Positions 1-8,846 of a stretch of DNA of 64,000 nucleotides are shown piece by piece. Source of the stretch: Desulfitobacterium hafniense DCB-2 (GTDB lineage: Bacteria; Bacillota; Desulfitobacteriia; Desulfitobacteriales; Desulfitobacteriaceae); NCBI RefSeq assembly GCF_000021925.1, contig NC_011830.1, positions 1,760,501 through 1,824,500 on the forward strand, written 5' to 3'. The first letter of the stretch is position 1, and each line of letters begins with the position of its first letter. The translations under genes and the position numbers were made by a program. The notes beneath the pieces are model-generated. The model had not been told where the DNA came from, did not search any database, and saw nothing but the letters and a program-made list of their open reading frames with translations.

Positions 1-25
1 AGAGTGAATTCATGTGAACAGTGCT

Positions 26-51
26 GAAAAGGCAGCGAATCCGCTGCCTTT
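26..51 (-). terminator. Intrinsic terminator of the carboxypeptidase gene
   Basis: On the minus strand a 10-bp stem (AAAGGCAGCG / CGCTGCCTTT) closes a 4-nt loop and ends in a short T run, 12 bases after the stop codon of the D-alanyl-D-alanine carboxypeptidase gene. Confidence 0.8.
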
Positions 52-62
52 AAACACTATCC

Positions 63-1334
63 TTAAAAGAGATCCCTGTCCCGGTATCTTCCGGCTGTCA
101 TTTTCCGCTCAATGCTTCGATGTCTTCTTAGATAGGATACTCTCCTATATACCATATAGAGAAAAAATAACAAGATTGAGATAATTGGCGCAGCCCAATT
201 GAAGGATTTTTTACTGGGCGGCTGGGGGGGTATGGGGGGGATAACACTGCTGTCGGCCATTAAGGCAAAGGAATTAAGAACCCTATCCTCCTCTACCGTT
301 TGGACGCTGGTTAGAACCTGATCTTTCCTTATTTCTTTGAGCTCGGAAGCAATCGGCAGTACATGAAGCGATATATCCGGGGGGGCGGTACTGCCAATTT
401 CTCTGGTATGGATTATCTCGTCGGTAAGAATGAGATTAACGGGGGTATCACTCACCATTAGACTGGAAAGCGCCGTGCCTTTGGGCTTATAGACTACATT
501 TTCAAAGTTGGTAAAACCATATTCGAAAAGGTTTCTCATATCCGTATAGATGCTTGTCTTGCTTGGCGACTTTAAAACAACGCCAAGTAAGGCGCGTCCG
601 TCTCTCTCAGCAGTAGCGACGTAGGTATTACCGGCTGAAGTGGTATAACCGGTTTTCATACCGGTTACGGTAGGCTCGGTCCAGATAAACTCATTGATGT
701 TATACATTTCCGTGGGAATATTTTCTCTGTTTCTGGGGATAATCTTCGTCTTCGTCTTGACGTAATCTCTCAAGACAGGATTTTGATAAGCAAAACGGGC
801 AATCATTGCCAGATCCCGGGCTGTAGTTAGATGACCGTCCTCGCTTAAGCCGCTGGGGTTCTTAAAAGAGGTGTTTAATGCTCCGATTTCCTTGGCCTTA
901 GCATTCATCAAATCTGTGAAGCCTTGAACATCGCCGCCAATATGCTCTGCAATGGCCACCGCTGCGTCGTTAGCAGAGTTAAGCAGCAAAGCATATAGCA
1001 GATTTTCCAGGGTCACTTGCTCACCTGGTTCCAGATAGATACGTGTTCCCTGGGTTAATTCCTGATCCAGCACGGAGGGACCGGCGGTTACCAGATCATT
1101 TAGATTTCCTTTTTCCAGAGCAATGAGAGCGCTCATAATTTTGGTAGTGCTGGCCGGTTCAAAAGGATGATCGGGATTTTTGGCAAAGAGGGTCTGGCCT
1201 GTGGTAATATCAATTAAAATGGCGCCTTCGCTGCTTAGTTCCGGAACCGGTACTTTATCTGGAGAGCCGAAGACAGGTACTGCGAAGTTTAGTAGCATAG
1301 CCAGGGCTGTGAATAGTACTGCAATTAATCTCAA
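63..1334 (-). CDS. dacF: D-alanyl-D-alanine carboxypeptidase (PBP5/DacF family)
   Basis: Peptidase S11 family enzyme that trims the terminal D-Ala from peptidoglycan pentapeptides outside the membrane. All three active-site motifs are visible: STTK (Ser62, Lys65), SAN (Ser120-Asn122) and KTG (Lys227). An N-terminal signal peptide (about residues 1-23) and a C-terminal hydrophobic segment followed by Arg-rich residues suggest membrane anchoring. I place the start at a TTG (1334-1332) because GGAGG lies 8 nt upstream of it; an ATG 60 nt further out lacks a site and would extend the signal peptide oddly. The length (423 aa) is normal. The gene is single and has its own terminator. dacF versus dacB cannot be settled from sequence alone. 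Confidence 0.9.
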   Translation of the reverse strand: MRLIAVLFTALAMLLNFAVPVFGSPDKVPVPELSSEGAILIDITTGQTLFAKNPDHPFEPASTTKIMSALIALEKGNLNDLVTAGPSVLDQELTQGTRIYLEPGEQVTLENLLYALLLNSANDAAVAIAEHIGGDVQGFTDLMNAKAKEIGALNTSFKNPSGLSEDGHLTTARDLAMIARFAYQNPVLRDYVKTKTKIIPRNRENIPTEMYNINEFIWTEPTVTGMKTGYTTSAGNTYVATAERDGRALLGVVLKSPSKTSIYTDMRNLFEYGFTNFENVVYKPKGTALSSLMVSDTPVNLILTDEIIHTREIGSTAPPDISLHVLPIASELKEIRKDQVLTSVQTVEEDRVLNSFALMADSSVIPPIPPQPPSKKSFNWAAPIISILLFFLYMVYRRVSYLRRHRSIERKMTAGRYRDRDLF

Positions 1335-1607
1335 AACTAAAACCTCCAAGGAACAAAATAATAATCGATAAGCGTTACCTAAAAAGCTTATCAAAAATTG
1401 ATAAAATAATCTATCTTACCGTGGGAAAAACATTGAAGTCGTTTCTAATGTTAGCAAAGGGTCTCCATTCTCTAAATTTCTCAATTGTCTTTTCTATCTA
1501 CTTGACGGGGAGCACACCAAGATCATGGGCATGAAAGATCAGCAATCTGAAAAAAATACGAACCATAGTACGTAATTAGAGAATGAGATGAAGATGGAGG
1601 GATAGCA

Positions 1608-2150
1608 GTGACAAACAGCGAATTAATCGGACTATTAAAGAAACGCTTTGAGGAAAATATGAACCGGCATAAAGGTCTTGAATGGGCTGAGGTGCAGGCA
1701 AGGTTGGAAGAGAGTGGGGAAAAACTTTGGTCACTCAGTGAAATGGAAAGAACCGGCGGTGAACCCGATGTTGTTGCTCAGGATGAAGTGACGGGTGAAT
1801 ACATTTTTTACGATTGTTCACCGGAAACGCCAAGCGGGCGCAGGAATATTTGCTATGACGGTAAAGGCCAGGAAGAGAGAAACAAGAAAGGAATATTTCC
1901 GGAGGGCAATGCAGTTGAGATGGCAGCGGCCATGGGCATTGAGCTTCTAGCGGAGGAACAATACAAAGAGTTGCAGAGACTTGGTAATTTCGATCTCAAG
2001 ACGTCCAGCTGGCTGAAGACACCTTCCGACATTAGAAAGCTCGGCGGAGCCATCTTTGCTGACCGTCGCTACGACCATGTCTTCGTTTATCATAACAGCG
2101 CACCCTCCTTCTATAGCAGCAGGGCATTTCGTGGTTGCCTGAGGGTTTGA
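1608..2150 (+). CDS. DUF4256 family protein
   Basis: A 180-residue soluble protein matching the DUF4256 family as I recall it; the family has no established function. The GTG start follows GGAGGGATAGCA. Visible landmarks are a central EYIFYDCSPETPSGRRNICYD-like stretch rich in polar residues, and a C-terminal RYDHVFVYHNSAPSFYSSRAFRG stretch that families of this kind conserve. There is no signal peptide or membrane segment. It stands alone between the carboxypeptidase and a methyltransferase gene, with no shared operon signal. Functional role unknown. Confidence 0.75.
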   Translation: MTNSELIGLLKKRFEENMNRHKGLEWAEVQARLEESGEKLWSLSEMERTGGEPDVVAQDEVTGEYIFYDCSPETPSGRRNICYDGKGQEERNKKGIFPEGNAVEMAAAMGIELLAEEQYKELQRLGNFDLKTSSWLKTPSDIRKLGGAIFADRRYDHVFVYHNSAPSFYSSRAFRGCLRV

Positions 2151-2215
2151 ATGTTTCAAAGGGCTGGTTTTAATATTGCAACAACAGTTTGCCAAAGTAG
2201 ATTGGAGAGGTGATC

Positions 2216-2818
2216 ATGGGGAATACGGATAAATTTGAAATGATAGCTGATAGATATGACACACCTGAAAGAGTGGAAATTGCCAAGGAATCAGCAGCTG
2301 CTATTCGCGAATATTTAGTTGAGGCTAAAAGCAAGAGTGCTATTGATTTTGGGTGTGGAACCGGCCTTGTGGGCATGAACTTATTGAATGAGTTTGATTC
2401 GATGCTTTTTCTGGATACATCACAAGGCATGATTGAGCAAATTAAGCAGAAAATAGCCGGTTCCAATCTACAGAAAGCAACCACATTATGCTTTGACTTT
2501 GAAAAAGACAGCCTTGCGGGCTTGCATGCCGACTATATTTTTATGGCTCAGGTATTGCTTCATATCCCTGATGTTGGACTGGTTTTATCAAGATTGTATG
2601 AGGTACTAAAAGAAGGCGGACATTTATTGATCGTGGATTTTGATAAAAATGAAAAAGTAGTTTCAGATCAGGTTCATAACGGATTTGAACAAACAGAGCT
2701 GGTTGAGCTCATGACTGAAATAGGCTACAGAAAGATTCAAACCAGGACTTTTTATACCGGAGCTAAATTCATGGGGCAGGACGCATCTTTGTTTATCCTT
2801 GATTCCCAGAAACTCTAA
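2216..2818 (+). CDS. Class I SAM-dependent methyltransferase
   Basis: Rossmann-fold methyltransferase of about 200 residues. Motif I (AIDFGCGTGLVG, near residue 45) binds the SAM carboxypropyl end; an acidic residue follows motif II (LFLDTSQGMI) and a LHIPD motif IV-like segment comes next. The ATG at 2216 is preferred over the GTG at 2210 because GGAGAGG sits 5 nt before it. The substrate cannot be told; such small enzymes methylate metabolites, arsenite or biotin precursors. The next gene, a DNA glycosylase, starts 56 nt downstream and may be co-transcribed. Confidence 0.8.
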   Translation: MGNTDKFEMIADRYDTPERVEIAKESAAAIREYLVEAKSKSAIDFGCGTGLVGMNLLNEFDSMLFLDTSQGMIEQIKQKIAGSNLQKATTLCFDFEKDSLAGLHADYIFMAQVLLHIPDVGLVLSRLYEVLKEGGHLLIVDFDKNEKVVSDQVHNGFEQTELVELMTEIGYRKIQTRTFYTGAKFMGQDASLFILDSQKL

Positions 2819-2874
2819 ATCCTCTCGATAAGGGATGGATTGCTCCGGGCAAATCCGGCAAAAAAGAGGAAGAT

Positions 2875-3528
2875 ATGATAAAGGTCCTGAAATGTGGAAA
2901 GGAATACAGCAATAAAATGAAACGATTAGGCAGAGAATTTTATAATAGAGATTCATTAATCGTCGCCAGAGAACTGCTGGGGAAGGTCCTCGTACACGAA
3001 ATAGAAGGGCAGAAAGTTTCGGCAAGAATTGTTGAGACAGAAGCCTATAGGGGTATTGAAGACAAAGCTGCCCATTCTTATGGCGGAAAAAGAACGCCCA
3101 GAGTAGAAGTGATGTATGGAGGGCCAGGGTTTTCTTATGTATTTATGATCTACGGTATGCACTATTGCTTTAATGTGGTTACCAGAGAAGAAGGAAACCC
3201 GCAGGCTGTATTGATCAGGGCGGCTGAACCAAGGGAAGGCTCTGAGCTGATGGCCCAAAATCGGTTTAAAAAATCATATCATCAGTTAAACAAGAGCCAA
3301 ATACTTGGGCTGACCAATGGACCGGGGAAGTTATGCAGGGCTTTATCAATTGATAAAAGCTTAAATGGAGAAGATTTGTGCGGCGGCAAACTCTATGTGG
3401 CAGAGGAAAGCCAGGAAAGCTTGAGCATAGTAACTGCTAAACGGGTGGGAATTGATTATGCTGAGGAAGCTAAAGATTATCCTTGGCGATTTTATCTAGA
3501 AGATAGCCAGTATGTTTCAGTAAAGTAA
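2875..3528 (+). CDS. DNA-3-methyladenine glycosylase (AAG/MPG family)
   Basis: Base-excision repair enzyme of the mammalian AAG fold, removing 3-methyladenine and other alkylated purines. The catalytic-glutamate motif RIVETEAYRG, the NGPGKLCRAL motif and the MYGGPGFSYVFMIYGMHYCFNVVT block are all present. The start at 2875 follows AGAGGAAGAT; an in-frame ATG at 2917 is an alternative that would remove 14 residues. Length (217 aa) fits the family. It may share a transcript with the upstream methyltransferase. Confidence 0.92.
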   Translation: MIKVLKCGKEYSNKMKRLGREFYNRDSLIVARELLGKVLVHEIEGQKVSARIVETEAYRGIEDKAAHSYGGKRTPRVEVMYGGPGFSYVFMIYGMHYCFNVVTREEGNPQAVLIRAAEPREGSELMAQNRFKKSYHQLNKSQILGLTNGPGKLCRALSIDKSLNGEDLCGGKLYVAEESQESLSIVTAKRVGIDYAEEAKDYPWRFYLEDSQYVSVK

Positions 3529-3612
3529 AAGATATAACCTTCATCTCCGGAATCCTCGATGGGATGGAAAAACATGATCTGGCATTCCCAACCCGACCCA
3601 TTAAAAGTTAAT

Positions 3613-3640
3613 CAATATAATTGTCTTGACAATTATATTG
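3613..3640. promoter_or_regulatory. Palindromic operator of the MarR-MATE operon
   Basis: Two perfect 13-bp inverted arms (CAATATAATTGTC at 3613-3625 and its complement at 3628-3640) are separated by TT and end just before the Shine-Dalgarno sequence of the marR gene. A symmetric site of this size immediately upstream of a MarR gene is the usual autoregulatory operator. A TTGACA box (3626-3631) lies inside the palindrome. Confidence 0.8.
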
Positions 3641-3653
3641 GGGAGGTGTAATA

Positions 3654-4076
3654 ATGACTTCCGGACCTGATAATTCATTGGGATTTGTTTTAAATCGGAC
3701 TAATAACAAACTTAAAAATGCCTTGATTCAAATTTTGAAACCATATGATATCACACCAGAGCAATGGGGGACACTAAAGCGCTTATGGCAACAAGATGGG
3801 ATTTCACCTAAATGCATAGCGGAATTGACATTCAAGGACCAGCCCACAACTGTAAGAATATTAAAAAAGCTGGAGAAAAAAGGGCTGATATTCAGAGAGG
3901 TGAATTTAGCGGATAATCGCTCCTATTTAATATATCTTACAGATAGAGGAAAAGAATTAAAAGATATCCTGATACCCCTGACTGAAAAAAAGTTAAAGGA
4001 AGTTTTGAAAGGCATCGATCAACAGGAAGTACAAAAATTGCTTGAAATACTTAATAGAATATATGAAAATTTATAG
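3654..4076 (+). CDS. MarR family transcriptional regulator
   Basis: A 140-residue winged-helix repressor. The DNA-binding region spans roughly residues 45-100 (ISPKCIAELTFKDQPTTVRILKKLEKKGLI, then the wing DNRSYLIYLTDRGKEL), with dimerisation helices at both ends. GGGGAGG precedes the ATG. It lies 42 nt upstream of a MATE exporter and just downstream of a 13-bp-arm palindrome, so it probably represses itself and the exporter and is released by a drug-like ligand. The ligand is unknown. Confidence 0.9.
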   Translation: MTSGPDNSLGFVLNRTNNKLKNALIQILKPYDITPEQWGTLKRLWQQDGISPKCIAELTFKDQPTTVRILKKLEKKGLIFREVNLADNRSYLIYLTDRGKELKDILIPLTEKKLKEVLKGIDQQEVQKLLEILNRIYENL

Positions 4077-4118
4077 ATATTTTTTAGAATAATAAAAAGA
4101 GTTTAGAGGGGACAGATA

Positions 4119-5483
4119 ATGAATAGGAATTTAGAAATGCGTGATGAGAAAATCGACAAACTTCTTTGGAAGTTCTCCTTGCCGGCAATTATCGGCATGC
4201 TGGTCAATGCTTTATACAATATCGTGGACCGAATCTTTGTCGGACAGGGCGTCGGCTATATTGGAATTGCCGCAACCACGGTGGCTTTCCCGATTATGAT
4301 TATCAATATGGCTACTTCGATGCTGATCGCTATTGGCGCCACGGCCTTGATCTCCATTCGTCTGGGTGAACAGAAAAAAGAAGAAGCAGAAAAAATTGCC
4401 GGCAATGCTACCGGACTGCTTATTCTGCTGCCCTTGCTGCTCACCATTGTTTATCTCATATTTACCGACCCGATTCTGAAATTGTTCGGTGCCAGTGCGG
4501 AAGTTCTGCCGTATGCCAGGGATTTTACCCATATTATTATGCTGGGTTCAGTCTCCGGTTCCATTGCCTTTGGCATGAACAACTTTATCCGTGCTGAAGG
4601 AAATCCCCGTTATGCCATGCTCACTCAGATCATCGGTGCAGTCTTGAATGTCATTTTGAATTATACTTTCATTTTCAAACTGGGCTTGGGGATCAAAGGC
4701 TCAGCCCTGGCTTCCATCTGCAGTCAAACCGTCTCAGCGCTTTTTGTCCTGGGGTACTACTTCACCAACCGGAGCACGATTAAAATTCACCTCAGAAACC
4801 TTAAACCCCAACCATCTATCGTTTTCAGCATTCTGGTGATCGGCTTTGCTCCCTTCGCTATGCAAATTGCCAACAGTATTCAGCAAACGATTTTAAATAA
4901 GACCCTGATGGTCTATGGTGGTGATATAGCCCTTTCGGCCGTAGGCATCATCATGAGCATCTCCACGATCATCTTTATGCCCATCGTCGGCATCAGCCAG
5001 GGCGCTCAGCCGCTTATCGGCTTTAACTACGGGGCCAAGCAGTATGACCGGATCAAAGAAACCTTGAAGAAATCCGTTCTTTTCAGCACCATCCTGGCCG
5101 TCGTCGGCTATGTGGTGATCCGGATCTGGCCTTATCAAATTATCGGTCTTTTCAGCAAAGATGATGTGGCTCTTACCCAACTTACCGTTCATGCCATGTT
5201 GGTCTTCTTTGCGCTTTTGCCCCTGATCGGAATTCAAATTCTCTGCTCCAGTTATTTTCAGGCTGTGGGCAAGCCGCTTCAATCCACCTTGCTCAACTTA
5301 TCCCGGCAGGTGCTGCTCTTCATTCCGCTGCTTCTGATTCTGCCGAATTTTTGGGGAATCGAAGGGGTATGGAGAACAGCTCCTATCGCCGATAGTTTAG
5401 CGGTCCTGATTACCTCCACCGTTATCCTTTTCGAGATGAAAAAGCTTCCTAAAAGCGTGCCGATTCCCCAGGAAAGCGTCTAA
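4119..5483 (+). CDS. MATE family multidrug/Na+ efflux transporter
   Basis: A 454-residue transporter with about 12 membrane helices arranged as two similar halves; the N-terminal KLLWKFSLPAIIGMLVNALYNIVDRIFVGQ block is characteristic of MATE proteins related to MepA. It should export cationic drugs with Na+ or H+ import. It follows the MarR gene on the same strand and is closed by a terminator at 5487, so the two form an operon under the palindromic operator. Confidence 0.92.
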   Translation: MNRNLEMRDEKIDKLLWKFSLPAIIGMLVNALYNIVDRIFVGQGVGYIGIAATTVAFPIMIINMATSMLIAIGATALISIRLGEQKKEEAEKIAGNATGLLILLPLLLTIVYLIFTDPILKLFGASAEVLPYARDFTHIIMLGSVSGSIAFGMNNFIRAEGNPRYAMLTQIIGAVLNVILNYTFIFKLGLGIKGSALASICSQTVSALFVLGYYFTNRSTIKIHLRNLKPQPSIVFSILVIGFAPFAMQIANSIQQTILNKTLMVYGGDIALSAVGIIMSISTIIFMPIVGISQGAQPLIGFNYGAKQYDRIKETLKKSVLFSTILAVVGYVVIRIWPYQIIGLFSKDDVALTQLTVHAMLVFFALLPLIGIQILCSSYFQAVGKPLQSTLLNLSRQVLLFIPLLLILPNFWGIEGVWRTAPIADSLAVLITSTVILFEMKKLPKSVPIPQESV

Positions 5484-5486
5484 GCG

Positions 5487-5526
5487 AAAATCTCCACTAC
5501 ATTAAAGCAGTGGAGATTTTTTCATT
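5487..5526 (+). terminator. Intrinsic terminator of the MarR-MATE operon
   Basis: An 11-bp stem (AAATCTCCACT / AGTGGAGATTT) with a 10-nt loop is followed by a T run directly after the MATE stop codon. Confidence 0.85.
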
Positions 5527-5553
5527 TTATTAAGTCTCTGGAAATACTCATAA

Positions 5554-6732
5554 ATGATCGAGATGCCAATATATTGTTTAAGGGTGGTTGATATTCGTAT
5601 TAGCTTAAAAGAAGCCATTTATCTTCTTACAGGGTGGTTTACCTTATTTATCATTGGTACTGATTTGTTTGTGATATCTCCCTTGTTACCCTTTATTGCT
5701 CAAGAATACGCAATAACTCCTGCTGTTGCAGGGTGGCTGGTTACTGTATTTTCACTGATGTATGCCATCAGTGCCCCGCTTTTTGGATGGCTTTCAGACC
5801 GTAAAGGCCGCCGCCTTCTGATTGTTTGCGGTTTATTCTCGTTTGGCATAGCCAATTTTTTGACAGCCATTTCCCAATCATTTGCAATGTTAATAACCAG
5901 CCGTATTTTTGCCGGTTTATCTGTTGCGTCAATAACCCCTTTAGTCTATGCAATTATTGGCGATACAGCATTGCCTGAACGTAGGGGAGTATGGCTTTCT
6001 ATTGTAGTATCAGGACATCTTACGGCTTTATGGGCAGGAGCGCCGCTGGGAACTTTGTTGGAACAATTTCTGGGGTGGCGTTCTGTTTTTATTAGTTTAG
6101 CTGTCATTGCTGCTTTACTGTCAATTTTAAACTTCAGGGTTTGGGCATCAACAAATCAAGCACATCCAGCAGAAGCACAGGTGAAAGGAAGCGCCCTGAA
6201 AATTATTTCTGCAGTGAGTGTCACTGCTTTTTGGGCAATTGCCATGTATGCTCTTTATGTATTTCTCGGCACAGGATTGGTTTTAGATAACCATTTTTCT
6301 TCAAGTGAACTTGCGGCTTCAATCACTGCCTATGGTATAGGAGCTGTGGCTGGCAGTCTGTTCAGTGGAAGAGTTACAGATAAAATTGGTGCAAGAAAGG
6401 TTTCCATATTCAGTACAGTCATGCTTGTCGGCATACTTGCCTTATTAGGTTTTTTCCTTTCAGCGGGAACTTGGGTTTATTTTTTGTTGTTTTTGTGGGC
6501 ACTGATTGGATATGCTTCCTTTACTTCATATCAAGCCCGTTTGGCGGAAGAATTTCCAGAAACTCGTGGTATGGCCCTTGCCTTAAATAACACAGCCTTA
6601 TATATTGGGATTACCCTTGGTTCCATGATGGGCGGTTTTATTATTACCAAATGGGGGTTCTTCACTTTGCCATTGATCTGCAGTGGAGCAGCCTTAATAA
6701 GCAGCTTAATAAGCGCCAAAAGGAAAATGTGA
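5554..6732 (+). CDS. MFS transporter, DHA1-type exporter
   Basis: About 390 residues with 12 predicted membrane helices. The loop 2-3 signature GWLSDRKGRRLLI (motif A) and TSRIFAGLSVASITPLVYA mark the drug:H+ antiporter-1 branch of the major facilitator superfamily. The true start is uncertain: the ATG at 5554 has no obvious ribosome site, and the homologous region begins near ISLKEAIYLLTGWF, about residue 16. It is monocistronic, with terminators on both sides. Substrate not predictable. Confidence 0.85.
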   Translation: MIEMPIYCLRVVDIRISLKEAIYLLTGWFTLFIIGTDLFVISPLLPFIAQEYAITPAVAGWLVTVFSLMYAISAPLFGWLSDRKGRRLLIVCGLFSFGIANFLTAISQSFAMLITSRIFAGLSVASITPLVYAIIGDTALPERRGVWLSIVVSGHLTALWAGAPLGTLLEQFLGWRSVFISLAVIAALLSILNFRVWASTNQAHPAEAQVKGSALKIISAVSVTAFWAIAMYALYVFLGTGLVLDNHFSSSELAASITAYGIGAVAGSLFSGRVTDKIGARKVSIFSTVMLVGILALLGFFLSAGTWVYFLLFLWALIGYASFTSYQARLAEEFPETRGMALALNNTALYIGITLGSMMGGFIITKWGFFTLPLICSGAALISSLISAKRKM

Positions 6733-6736
6733 AGAA

Positions 6737-6787
6737 AATAAGCAAAAACAAGGCCGAAGAAGTGCAGATTTTGGCCTTGTTTTTTAT
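6737..6787 (+). terminator. Intrinsic terminator after the MFS gene
   Basis: AAAACAAGGCC pairs with GGCCTTGTTTT across a 19-nt loop and runs into T residues, just after the MFS stop codon. Confidence 0.8.
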
Positions 6788-6831
6788 CTGATTCCTGGAT
6801 GACATCGGGAATTTTAGAGGACGTCCTATTT

Positions 6832-7341
6832 TTAGGTGGTGTCACTGTTCATTTTATTTGTAAAGACCAATATGGCAATCGCCATAATCACAGCGGCATA
6901 ACAGATGACCCACCATAAGTCCGGGAATATGGCTGAATAATCTCCGGCAAGCGCGGCTCTTCCCGCTTCAACAGCATGAACGAATGGCAGAGCCTCGGCA
7001 ATGCTTTTAAATGCACCACCGACCAAATCGAGATCAAACCAAATGTCGGAAAGCCACGCAGTTAAATTGGCTAATAATGCTCCGCATAACAGACCGATGG
7101 CAATAAATAAAACTGCTGCCAGAATCAACACCACAATGGTGAGCAAGGCATTTATATTAATAGCCAACCCAAGAATAAAGGCCACCGCAAAGCATACGGC
7201 AATCTGCAACACGGCCATAGGGAACAGAGGAAGGGTATACCCGAAGATAAAATGACTTGAGGTTAAGGGGGAGGTAAATAAGCGCAGCATAAATGAGCTG
7301 GTTTTGTCTTTGGCAATCAGCATGCCCGAAAAAAACAGCAA
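6832..7341 (-). pseudogene. Truncated ABC-2 type permease
   Basis: The remaining 169 residues are the C-terminal part of an ABC-2 permease: the conserved cytoplasmic segment resembling MLRLFTSPLTSSHFIFGYTLPL, then four hydrophobic helices. A complete protein of the family has roughly 240-270 residues, so the first one or two helices are missing. No ATPase partner is nearby, and the 5' end stops at the promoter of the divergent AbrB gene. Either an insertion/deletion removed the front, or the real start lies in lost DNA. I regard it as non-functional. Confidence 0.7.
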
Positions 7342-7355
7342 GCGTTGCGGATACC

Positions 7356-7384
7356 TTGACTGCGCAAGATAATCGATTTATAAT
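7356..7384 (+). promoter_or_regulatory. Promoter of the AbrB-acyltransferase operon
   Basis: TTGACT (7356-7361) and TATAAT (7379-7384) are separated by exactly 17 nt, a near-consensus housekeeping promoter, about 67 nt before the abrB start codon. Confidence 0.75.
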
Positions 7385-7450
7385 AAGGATACCATTCATA
7401 CTTTTCATACTCAAGACACAAATTATACTATAAGGATGTGAGATAATTCT

Positions 7451-7690
7451 ATGGCTTCTCCCGAAGGAAAATATGCCTGGACTGTCAAGGTGGGCGAAAA
7501 AGGACAATTTGTTATTCCCAAGGAAGCGAGAGAGATTTTTAATATCAAGCCGGGTGACACACTGATTGTTTTAGCCGATGAAAAGCAGGGTATTGCCATC
7601 CCCCCGAAGGATATGTTTGCCCAACTGGCAAAGGCGATCTTCTCCCAGAACAGGCCTCCGGAGAACGACGGAAGGGAGGAGGAGGAATAA
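7451..7690 (+). CDS. AbrB/SpoVT-type DNA-binding protein
   Basis: A 79-residue protein whose N-terminal half is a swapped-hairpin AbrB domain (WTVKVGEKGQFVIPKEAREIFNIKPGDTLIVL). The C-terminal tail is acidic (GREEEE). It overlaps the acyltransferase gene by one base (TAATG), so translation is coupled; its likely job is control of that operon. Target sites are not recognisable. Confidence 0.88.
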   Translation: MASPEGKYAWTVKVGEKGQFVIPKEAREIFNIKPGDTLIVLADEKQGIAIPPKDMFAQLAKAIFSQNRPPENDGREEEE

Positions 7691-8760
7691 TGTCCGGTAA
7701 TATCGCTCCGCCAAGGAAAAAGTACTTTGATAATATCCGTTCCGCGACAATTGTACTTGTACTCATGTATCATGTGGTTTATATTTTTAACAGCGCGGGG
7801 GTTGTCAGCAATATTCCTATACAGGGAATTCCGGCGCTGGACAGCATCTGTTATTTTCTTTACCCCTGGTTTATGTGCCTGTTGTTTGTGGTTGCCGGCA
7901 TCAGCGCCAGGTATTCCCTGCAGACACGCAGCGCCGGGCAATTCGCCCGGGAAAGGGTGCACAAACTGATCGTCCCATATTTGGGCGGCGCGTTTTTACT
8001 GGGCTGGCTCAACGGGTGGGTTACCGCCCATTATGTGGATATGTTCGGCGGGCAGGCGGTTCCGGGTTTTGTAAAATATCTGGTGTATACTCTGAATATA
8101 GGACCGCTGTGGTTTTTGTTGGAGCTGTTTGTGATTTCCATGCTTCTGCTGCTGATTCGTAAGCTTGATCGCCGGGACAGACTTTGGACATTGGCGGGGA
8201 AGGCCAGCCTGCCGCTGATGGTTTTGCTCTTCCTGCCGGTATGGGGTTCTTCCTTTGTGCTCAATCTGCCTGTTGTCGTTGTCTTCCGCAACGGGATTTA
8301 TTGGCTGATGTTCCTGCTCGGCTACTATGTATTTTCCCATGACACCGTTTTGGCAAAGCTTAAGCAACATGCTGTCCTGTTCTCCATCATTGCCGTCGGG
8401 TTGGGGGTCGCTGAAGTTTTGTATTTTTTCGGCCAGAACTATGCGTCCGACGCCTGCCTGCAGCACCCGCTCACGAACCTATACCTTTGGATGATGATTC
8501 TCGCTATTCTGGGATGTGCGCAGAGATGGCTTGATTTCAGCAATTCCTTAACGAAGTATCTGCAAAAACGCAGTTTCGCGCTTTATGTGTTCCATTATCC
8601 TCTTCTGGTCACGGCGGCGTATTGGCTCACGACTTATACCGAGCTGCCCATGGCGGCGGTTTATCTGATTCTGCTGCCGTTCACTTTCGCCGCACCCATA
8701 CTTTTCTATGAAATCGTTAGCAGAATACCGGTCATCCGCTATCTTTTATTGGGGAAATGA
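7690..8760 (+). CDS. Acyltransferase 3 family membrane protein
   Basis: About 356 residues with roughly 10 membrane helices. The N-terminal block KKYFDNIRSATIVLVLMYHVVYIFNSAG places it in the acyltransferase-3 / OafA family, which O-acylates glycans, lipids or peptides at the membrane; the YHV histidine corresponds to the family's essential His. It is translated from an ATG that overlaps the abrB stop codon. Acceptor and acyl donor are unknown. Confidence 0.85.
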   Translation: MSGNIAPPRKKYFDNIRSATIVLVLMYHVVYIFNSAGVVSNIPIQGIPALDSICYFLYPWFMCLLFVVAGISARYSLQTRSAGQFARERVHKLIVPYLGGAFLLGWLNGWVTAHYVDMFGGQAVPGFVKYLVYTLNIGPLWFLLELFVISMLLLLIRKLDRRDRLWTLAGKASLPLMVLLFLPVWGSSFVLNLPVVVVFRNGIYWLMFLLGYYVFSHDTVLAKLKQHAVLFSIIAVGLGVAEVLYFFGQNYASDACLQHPLTNLYLWMMILAILGCAQRWLDFSNSLTKYLQKRSFALYVFHYPLLVTAAYWLTTYTELPMAAVYLILLPFTFAAPILFYEIVSRIPVIRYLLLGK

Positions 8761-8776
8761 GGAATCGTTGACAAAA

Positions 8777-8813
8777 GGCATCGGAACCTAAAAAGTTCTG
8801 ATGCCTTAGTTGT
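8777..8813. terminator. Terminator between acyltransferase and MerR genes
   Basis: GGCATCGGAAC (8777-8787) pairs with GTTCTGATGCC (8795-8805), with one G-T pair, around a 7-nt loop, followed by a T-rich stretch. It lies between two convergent genes and mainly serves the plus-strand operon. Confidence 0.75.
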
Positions 8814-8846
8814 TTTTCCTATTATAAGGGGGGATTCAATGAGAAT

